The notes under the pieces are model-generated. The model was not told where the DNA came from. It saw only the letters and a program-made list of their open reading frames with translations, and did not search any database. A DNA stretch of 22,489 nucleotides from Chrysochromulina parva (Eukaryota; Haptophyta; Prymnesiales; Chrysochromulinaceae), in contig PJAB01000655.1 of the NCBI GenBank assembly GCA_002887195.1, forward strand, positions 1 to 22,489, in the 5' to 3' direction. The position numbers and the translations under genes were made by a program. Shown one piece after another: positions 18,501 through 22,489 of the stretch. Every line of letters begins with the position of its first letter. Position 1 is the first letter of the stretch.

Positions 18501-18619
18501 CGTCCAAAAAGGGCGTGGCGAAGAAGGTGGGCATCACCAGCCAGCCCAACTCGGCGCGCTCGAACAAGGCAGCCTCCAAGCCTACCGGTCTCCGCCCCCG
18601 CGCGACGAACAAGGCGTGA
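15584..18619 (+). CDS. Kinesin motor protein, kinesin-8-like
   Basis: 1,011 aa in a single exon. The start is the ATG in the strong context gccaccATGCCG at 15584; the frame opens earlier only from a GTG. The motor domain spans about residues 117-457: P-loop GATGSGKT (213-220), switch I NQTSSRSH (322-329), switch II DLAGSE (362-367), then YRDSKLTRLLRDSL and the neck motif LKYANRAKEM. The wording 'IRDLLNPSEHDLDVREDPKKGNVVAGAVEV' and 'NRGERLREGRNINRSLLSLANCINALADKS' is closest to kinesin-8 (KIF18/19/Kip3). Those motors walk to microtubule plus ends and shorten them in spindles and cilia. An N-terminal extension of about 116 residues contains an IQ-like helix (EAAKKIQKGYKE). The tail has Lys/Glu-rich coiled coil, PEKA repeats, Asp/Glu runs and a basic Ser-rich end. 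Subfamily is less certain than the kinesin call. Confidence 0.95.
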   Translation: MPKPGGLFDKSNLLLGTEACGDGHGDMRNAGGMHAKMMRNLKKKPGPPPEGGLSYDDFVKQEAAKKIQKGYKESPLVAKKTKARTAKEGEPWAGYGGAPAHAGKVAPMIDSGNGRKTRMVIGVRCRPMSGKELSKGSHNCIEIEDGQTVYANDPDDKMGGLDYLRLNVTKDKAYTFDHAFGTKSTSEEVYEKCVKGVVKAVIAGFHGSCFAYGATGSGKTHTMAGTESDPGVMPRAIADVFKLAKQEDDFNWKFSLTYIEIYNERIRDLLNPSEHDLDVREDPKKGNVVAGAVEVAVTSLKQIMELMEKGSMHRTTESTNCNQTSSRSHAVMQINCVGVNKFQERGRGKPIQQQSARLSMIDLAGSERAYKTDNRGERLREGRNINRSLLSLANCINALADKSKKNQHVPYRDSKLTRLLRDSLSGTSVSAMLCAISPSADQFEETLNTLKYANRAKEMTPPDKLKKNTREYVPSDEKVEVLKELKESLIQTMHQLTPAPPPPQPRVNLAGRDPVEKGAKKAPEKAPEKAPEKAPAKDERAERAEKREAKKEAKKEAKEEAEPEAGRVKNEVRRLSQQGKQAVKLASEAEAGNASMSEVRKVLEELIEAEPEAKSNPAVQAAYVALDNMEAEEVEAISAEAALLWKEQQGLERDLAKARHAHKIASVRLGWYDAAPQHVPEEQVPGEQRVGGGKEALDELLERVALEETNVARLTKELKANKEAIDELMEDMPERVVSSQRLSQLKLTTKHQLASTEALRYKVQARSMAGVLSEMLTVWGAAIPEDVQAQLRDVCDLPGAKGAGANRHKTSIDTMRRMSLDSARGDEAKTKYDHAQDDDEDEDDEDEDVDVLDGAGVATPWRNLGALAKKSVGLRNDILEEDEDEDEEDASVEVVRKAAEELKNSRGKRKTVMKLVEEAATPLVAKKQARAAAKAGGAGVAKQYSDTPTIEEWSGDTPSTASSYESDRSSTKASKKGVAKKVGITSQPNSARSNKAASKPTGLRPRATNKA
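17138..17192 (+). repeat. 12-bp coding tandem, aaggcgcccgag (PEKA repeats)
   Basis: About four units encode repeated P-E-K-A after the neck of the kinesin. Like coding tandems in two other genes here, the unit is centred on GGCGCC. Confidence 0.9.
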
Positions 18620-18633
18620 GAGTGTCCGGTGCT

Positions 18634-18686
18634 GGGGGAAGGAGGAGGCGCTGGGGGAAGGCCGGTGCTGGGGGAAGGAGGACGCT
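18634..18686. repeat. Direct repeats of gctgggggaagg
   Basis: Three copies of a gctgggggaagg core, with two longer copies starting ccggtgctgggg, lie just after the kinesin stop codon, probably in its 3' UTR. Confidence 0.85.
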
Positions 18687-18748
18687 TGGCGCCACGCACG
18701 GGGGTGTGTGCCGTCCCCCCGGAGCTCGCACGCATGCGTGCACACACA

Positions 18749-18840
18749 CATCCTCCCTCTGGGAACATCTCCCCCCGGAGCTCGCATGCATGCGGCCCAG
18801 CGGCGCTGGCGGAGGGAGATGTTCCCACAGAGGGAGGATG
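18749..18840. repeat. Inverted repeat, about 25-bp arms, 40-nt loop
   Basis: Arm catcctccctctgggaacat... (18749-18773) pairs with 18814-18840, the only interruption being two extra bases in the right arm. The loop repeats the ccggagctcgca(c/t)gcatgcg sequence that lies just left of the arm (18718-18737 and 18776-18794). It could fold into a stable stem in a kinesin 3' UTR or be a small mobile-element relic. Confidence 0.85.
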
Positions 18841-18866
18841 CTGATGAGATGATCACTCGGGTGGGG

Positions 18867-18923
18867 CGACTGCACTTTGGAGCGCTCGGGGCGGCGCTCA
18901 CGACTGCACTTTGGAGCGCTCGG
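18867..18923. repeat. 23-bp perfect direct repeat
   Basis: cgactgcactttggagcgctcgg occurs at 18867-18889 and 18901-18923, 34 bp apart. The ctgcactttg core also occurs near 222. Confidence 0.92.
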
Positions 18924-19650
18924 CGGTGGCCTGAGACGATGCGCGTATAGGAGTCAGGTGGCATGAGGCATGATGATGATGATGATCGCGGGGCGAGTCG
19001 AGCGCGGCACGGAGGCTCATGGAGCGCCTTTTCACGTGCCTGCGAACCTCGCAGTGGTTGAAGTGGTCAGCGGTGCGGTCAGCGTTAATCGTTGTGATTG
19101 TGTGCTATTTGCGTATACCGGTTTCGGCGTGCGTCGGCGTCATTGACTGTTGTCTGTTCTCGGTTGATGTGCGTCGCGTGCAATTGGTCGCGTGCCGCGC
19201 AGCGCGCGTGGGCCGTGGTGTGCGGTCGATCACACTTCACAGCGTGCCTTATTTTGTTTTTGAATTTGTCGGAAAGTACCCCTTCAGCTTCAGAGCAGGT
19301 CGGTGAGCGGTCGTGTCGAACGCGGAACGCCGCGGGCAACTTTAACGGGCAACGCCCAACGGCCAACGCGTCAGCCAGAAGACCCAAGTTACTGTGTTAC
19401 TCTTCAGTCTTCACTCCCAACCGAGTTTCAAGTATTTCAAGTACAAATGTTTTTCTCAAGAAACAAAAAGAAGAAAGTCCAGCACACTCGACAAGATGTG
19501 AATAGGCAATGAATAGGACTGTGGCTGTGTACCCCCCTCGCCACGTGTACGCTGCCTGTCGTGTTGGCATGTTTTTTACTTACGTACAAGTACTTACTTA
19601 CTGGCTGTGTGACTTCTAACACTCGACACTCCACAGACGCAATTTTCATG

Positions 19651-19679
19651 AAGGGGTGGTAGGTCACCCACCACCCCTT
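19651..19679. repeat. Hairpin-forming sequence, 14-bp arms
   Basis: aaggggtggtaggt pairs with acccaccacccctt with one mismatch and almost no loop. It lies about 140 bp before the selenouridine synthase start, so it could sit in the promoter or 5' UTR. Confidence 0.75.
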
Positions 19680-19819
19680 AGCAACAGCGATCTTTCTGAG
19701 CCAGTCCTAAGCCGGGCCCGGGAAGGCGTCGTGTCGGCGCGCTCTTTTGGTGAGAGATGATGAGCTCGCTCGCCCTTCAAAGCCTCCCCCTCAGGGACTG
19801 ACTGTGGTCCTGAGTGATC

Positions 19820-21449
19820 ATGCATCTGCGTCTCTCTCGCACCACGCTGAGTAGGCCTCAACGTCTTCGATCGTTTGTCGTTGCGAGCGCACTCGCAGCC
19901 AACCCCGCTTCGCTCCTCAGCCAGCAAGCGTGGGAGGCCGCCAAAACGGCCGCGGTGGCCACCAAGTTTCCTCGGCAACTCCAGGTCGAAGAGTTCCTCA
20001 CGCGCGGCGGGCTGTTGAACGGCGGCGCCGAGGCTGGCAGCAGCACACCACCTCATATCCTGGACGTGCGCGCACCGTGCGAGTTCGCCAAGGGGCACAT
20101 CCCCGGCGCGGTCAACGTGCCGCTCTTTAGCGATGACGAGCGGGCCGAGGTCGGCACGCTTTACAAGCGCAACGGGCACGATTCGGCCGTGAAGCGCGGG
20201 CTGCAGATTGTCGAGCGCAAGGGGTGGGAACGCCTTCTCGAGGGAGCACCTTCTCTGCGCGAGGGCGATGAGGTGCTCCTGTACTGCTTCCGCGGCGGCA
20301 TGCGCTCAGGTGGCATGGCGTGGCTGCTCTCGCAGGCACCATTACACGTACACACGCTGCAGGGCGGCTACAAGCGATTCCGCAATTACATGCTGGAGGC
20401 GTGGTCCGAGGCGCGTCCGATTTGCGTGGTGGGCGGTCCGACAGGCTCTGGCAAGACGGATGTGCTTCACGCGCTGCGTGACCATCTCGGCGCGCAGGTG
20501 CCGCCATGGGTGGCGCACTTGATTGACTTGACTGCCATGGGTGGCGCCGGCGCGCAATGACTGCCATGTGTTGCCGCTGATGACTCCGATGGCCTCCGAA
20601 GGCCTCTCACGCAGGTCCTTGACCTCGAGGCCACTGAGTGCCACTGAGTGCCACTGAGTGCCACTGAGTGCCACTGAGTGCAGGTCCTTGACCTCGAGGG
20701 CGACGCCAACCATCGCGGCTCCATCTTCGGCGCCCTCGGGTACGCACCGCAGCCGACGAGCGAGCAGTACGAGAATGTGCTCGCACTGCAGTGGCGGCGC
20801 TTCTCAGCCAGCGCACCCGTGTTCATCGAAGATGAGAGCCACGCCGTCGGAAAATGCGGCGTGCCGCCCGGGCTCTGGCAGCGGATGCGCTCGGATCAAT
20901 CGGCTGTGCTGCGGCTGCAGGTGCCACACGAGGCCCGCGTGGCCAAGCTCGTGTCCGAGTACGGCGTCTTCCCGCCACAAGAGCTTGCTGCGTGCGTGCG
21001 TGGCCTCTACAAGCGGCTCGGGCACGCTAAGGTCGATGAGCTAGTGGCGCTGCTACTCGAGCACGAGCCGCCCGAGCTCGCACAGGTGCGCTGGTGACCC
21101 CTGGTGACCCCTGATGGCCCCTGATGAGACCTTATGACCCTGATTACCCCTGATGACCTCCCTGATGTCCTCTGATGTCCTCCCTGACGACCTCCCTGAT
21201 GACCTTCCTGACGGCCTCCCTGATGACCTTCCTGACGACCTCCCTGATGTCCTCCCTGATCGGCGAGCGGCGCCCGTGATCACACAGGTCGCTGACGCGC
21301 TACTTGTCGACTACTACGACAGCATGTACGCGTACCAGGCCAAGAATCGCGAGGGTAGTGAGCAGCACCTCGTCGTGTGCGAGAGCGGCGACGCATTGTC
21401 CAATGCGCGCCGCCTTCTCATTGAATATGAACGACTTGACCTCAGCTGA
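19820..21449 (+). CDS. selU: tRNA 2-selenouridine synthase (SelU/MnmH family), three exons
   Basis: Exons 19820-20497, 20684-21085 and 21288-21449, all phase 0, give 413 aa against about 360 for bacterial SelU. Residues 1-30 are Arg/Ser/Leu-rich with no acidic residue, resembling a mitochondrial (or plastid) transit peptide. A rhodanese domain follows (about 52-195): ILDVRAPCEF, HIPGAVNVPLFSDDER, and the active-site loop YCFRGGMRSGG with Cys156. Then comes a P-loop, GGPTGSGKT (205-213). After the first splice, VLDLEGDANHRGSIFGALG is a SelU hallmark. The last exon gives ALLVDYYDSMY. The enzyme replaces sulfur by selenium at the tRNA wobble 2-thiouridine using selenophosphate, through a geranylated intermediate. 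It is mainly bacterial and archaeal. The ATG at 19820 is preferred; the frame extends two codons upstream from a GTG. Confidence 0.93.
20498..20683 (+). other. 186-bp intron with nested intron-like unit
   Basis: The outer donor is GCGCGCAG|GTGCCGCC and the final acceptor GAGTGCAG|GTCCTTGAC. Inside, at 20614/20615, is an earlier acceptor, CTCACGCAG|GTCCTTGACC. The following 16 nt duplicate the true exon start, then five exact copies of ccactgagtg lead to the final CAG. The intron can be read as a 117-bp intron plus a 69-bp one sharing the junction. Confidence 0.88.
20611..20699 (+). repeat. Perfect 20-bp direct repeat around five copies of ccactgagtg
   Basis: The 20-mers at 20611-20630 and 20680-20699 (gcaggtccttgacctcgagg) are identical. 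The 10-bp unit is repeated exactly five times at 20631-20680. Confidence 0.95.
21086..21287 (+). other. 202-bp intron made largely of tgatgacc-type repeats
   Basis: The donor is GCACAG|GTGCGCTGG and the acceptor ATCACACAG|GTCGCTGAC, joining PELAQ|VADALLVDYYD. Positions 21096-21260 are a degenerate array of cctgatgacctc / cctgacgacctt units. The two ends share cacaggt plus cgctg with one base offset, a weak version of the exon-start duplication. Confidence 0.88.
21096..21260 (+). repeat. Degenerate tandem array, cctgatgacct units
   Basis: About 15 units of roughly 10-12 bp, most containing ctgatg or ctgacg. The unit matches, in sequence and strand, the TGATGACCTC array in the intron at 3267-3355 of the large minus-strand gene. 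Confidence 0.88.
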
Positions 21450-21773
21450 ACCTGAGCCTGGAAGCACTCCAAGGACCCAGCAGCGTGTTTGACCCAGGCC
21501 CGGGCGATTGCTGCAGGCGATTGCAGGGCCTTTGCCGTTGCGAATCGGCGAATTCCTTCAGGCAGGCATACAGGCACATTCGACATGTACACACGAGCGC
21601 AAATTTCGAATTCGATTGGCTTTTCGCACGCCGATTTCGGCGAAACGGCGAAACGTGTGTTTGATGCCGCGCCCGCGGCGGACGTCGGTGTGCGTGTATG
21701 GTTCAATAGGTGTTCACACACCCATTCACGTCTTTCGTGTTACGTTCACACCCACTTTTTGCTCACCCACTTC
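21450..21773. promoter_or_regulatory. Intergenic spacer / promoter of the thiol dioxygenase gene
   Basis: 324 bp lie between the selenouridine synthase stop and the next start codon. A frame is open back from 21774 and has an ATG at 21584, so an alternative longer N-terminus is possible. The segment lacks family similarity. A ttcggcgaaacggcgaaac repeat lies near 21637-21655. Confidence 0.4.
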
Positions 21774-22489
21774 ATGAAAACCTCCGCAGTCGTGCGGCTC
21801 CTCGACGCTGCGTTGCGTCCATCGGAGCCCACTGCGTCCGCCAAAGAGATCAGCAGACTGATGGAGGCGCTCACACCTGAGGCGCTTGGCCTAAAGGTGC
21901 CGCATCGAGGTGCACGAGCCGCTGCAGGCTCCAGTGCAAGCGCGCCGTCGGAGGTGCTCACCCACACGATTTACGAAGGGCGCGAGCTAGAGCTCGTCAT
22001 CTTCTTCTTTCCTCCGGGTGCGAGTCTGCCGCTCCACGATCATCCTGGTATGACCGTCTACTCCAAAGTTCTGTACGGCTCGCTTGCTCTGCTCGCGTAT
22101 GACTGGGAGGAACCTGTGACACGACAGGAGCTGGAAGGTGCGTCGGAAAAATAGGACCTCACCGTGACGATACACCGCCAACGCCCCCACTCATGTGATT
22201 GTGCTACCTTGCGTGTGTACGTGCAGCGATGAGTGACGAGTCCAAAGCGGCCTTTCAAGAGTGCCGCGATGAGCGCAGCGGAGCCCCTATGCTGTCACCA
22301 GCCGAGCGGCAGGCTCACAGAAGGCCGCTGGCTCCACCGCGTCGAGCGTGGCGTCGAGTCAACACAATCCTGACGCCGGAGACGCCGGCAGTGCGCCTGA
22401 CGCCCGACTATTGCAATCTGCACTCGTTCACCGCAATCGAAGCGACGGCGGTGATTGATTTGCTCATGCCGCCGTACGATGATGCGGAG
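21774..22489 (+). CDS. Thiol dioxygenase (ADO / plant cysteine oxidase family), partial at 3' end
   Basis: Exon 1 is 21774-22137; exon 2 runs from 22227 to the window edge without a stop, giving at least 209 aa. The phase 1 junction makes Ala (G|CG). The cupin core reads FFFPPGASLPLHDHPGMTVYSKVLYGSLALLAYDW, with iron-ligand histidines His88 and His90. After the splice, NLHSFTAIEATAVIDLLMPPYDD supplies the third ligand (His187) and the PPY motif. The family oxidises an N-terminal cysteine of proteins (or cysteamine) with O2, marking targets for the N-degron pathway in oxygen sensing. The start at 21774 fits the family length; 21584 is the alternative. Only the last C-terminal residues should be missing. 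Confidence 0.92.
22138..22226 (+). other. 89-bp intron of the thiol dioxygenase gene
   Basis: The donor is CTGGAAG|GTGCGTCG and the acceptor TGTACGTGCAG|CGATGAG. It has no exon-start duplication or tandem array. Reading through gives a stop shortly after the donor, while splicing restores the conserved NLHSF block. Confidence 0.87.

Larger units (their letters stand above)
18620..19819. other. 1.2-kb gene-poor region with direct and inverted repeats
   Basis: I cannot support a gene here on either strand; short open frames lack homology and codon bias. 18630-18690 has ggtgctgggggaagg-type repeats. 18749-18840 forms an inverted repeat. 18867-18923 has a 23-bp direct repeat. 18972-18985 is a (gat)n run. 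19030-19700 is markedly less GC-rich. 19651-19679 is a hairpin. The right end holds the promoter of the selenouridine synthase gene. Confidence 0.5.

Noticed and set aside
19019..19505. Small ORFs in the AT-richer intergenic region
   Set aside because: They have no codon bias, no recognisable motif, and overlap one another on both strands.
20631..20680. Five 10-bp repeats considered as a CRISPR array or a minisatellite only
   Set aside because: There are no unique spacers. The repeats sit inside a eukaryotic intron flanked by an exact exon-start duplication, so the intron interpretation explains more.
21153..21287. Coding of the DDLPDDLPD repeat as part of the selenouridine synthase
   Set aside because: The preceding frame stops at 21097-21099. 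The junction 21085/21288 restores conserved family sequence, and the array has the character of intron filler.

Overview
This window looks like nuclear DNA from a GC-rich eukaryotic microalga or related protist. Supporting signs are short GT-AG introns, long low-complexity coding tracts, and the gene content: a kinesin, an AGC-type kinase, a signal peptidase subunit, an acyl-CoA-binding/kelch protein, a thiol dioxygenase and a rhodanese-type tRNA 2-selenouridine synthase. A haptophyte is my best guess from composition and the selenium enzyme, but no marker gene here settles it. I see no rRNA, tRNA, CRISPR array, transposase or virus.

Layout, left to right. (1) 428-7914, minus: one very large gene of about 2,436 aa. 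It joins what look like two separate long ORFs across two small introns. It encodes a sacsin/NO VEIN-like GHKL-ATPase protein with a Gly/Pro/Glu-rich tail. (2) 8103-8804, plus: small membrane protein, two exons, divergent from (1). (3) 9233-10351, plus: orphan hydrophilic protein. (4) 10804-12960, plus: ACBP domain plus kelch repeats. (5) 13393-14691, minus: AGC-like Ser/Thr kinase. (6) 14759-15219, minus: signal peptidase complex subunit 1, two exons, only 67 bp upstream of the kinase. (7) 15584-18619, plus: kinesin, closest to kinesin-8, divergent from (6). (8) 18620-19819: a 1.2 kb gene-poor stretch with direct and inverted repeats. (9) 19820-21449, plus: tRNA 2-selenouridine synthase, three exons, possible organelle-targeting peptide. 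(10) 21774 to the window end, plus: cysteamine/plant-cysteine-oxidase-type thiol dioxygenase, two exons, cut by the window edge.

The genes are functionally unrelated housekeeping or signalling genes and do not form an operon or pathway. The standout feature is the intron architecture. In at least three places the intron begins with, or contains, a near-perfect 16-35 bp copy of the exon sequence that follows its own 3' splice site. The gap between the two copies is filled by an array of 10-11 bp units, most carrying a CTGAY-like (branch-point-like) core. A fourth intron shows a weaker version. This looks like recent intron creation by duplication of exonic AG|GT sequence, with one nested (twintron-like) case in the selenouridine synthase gene.
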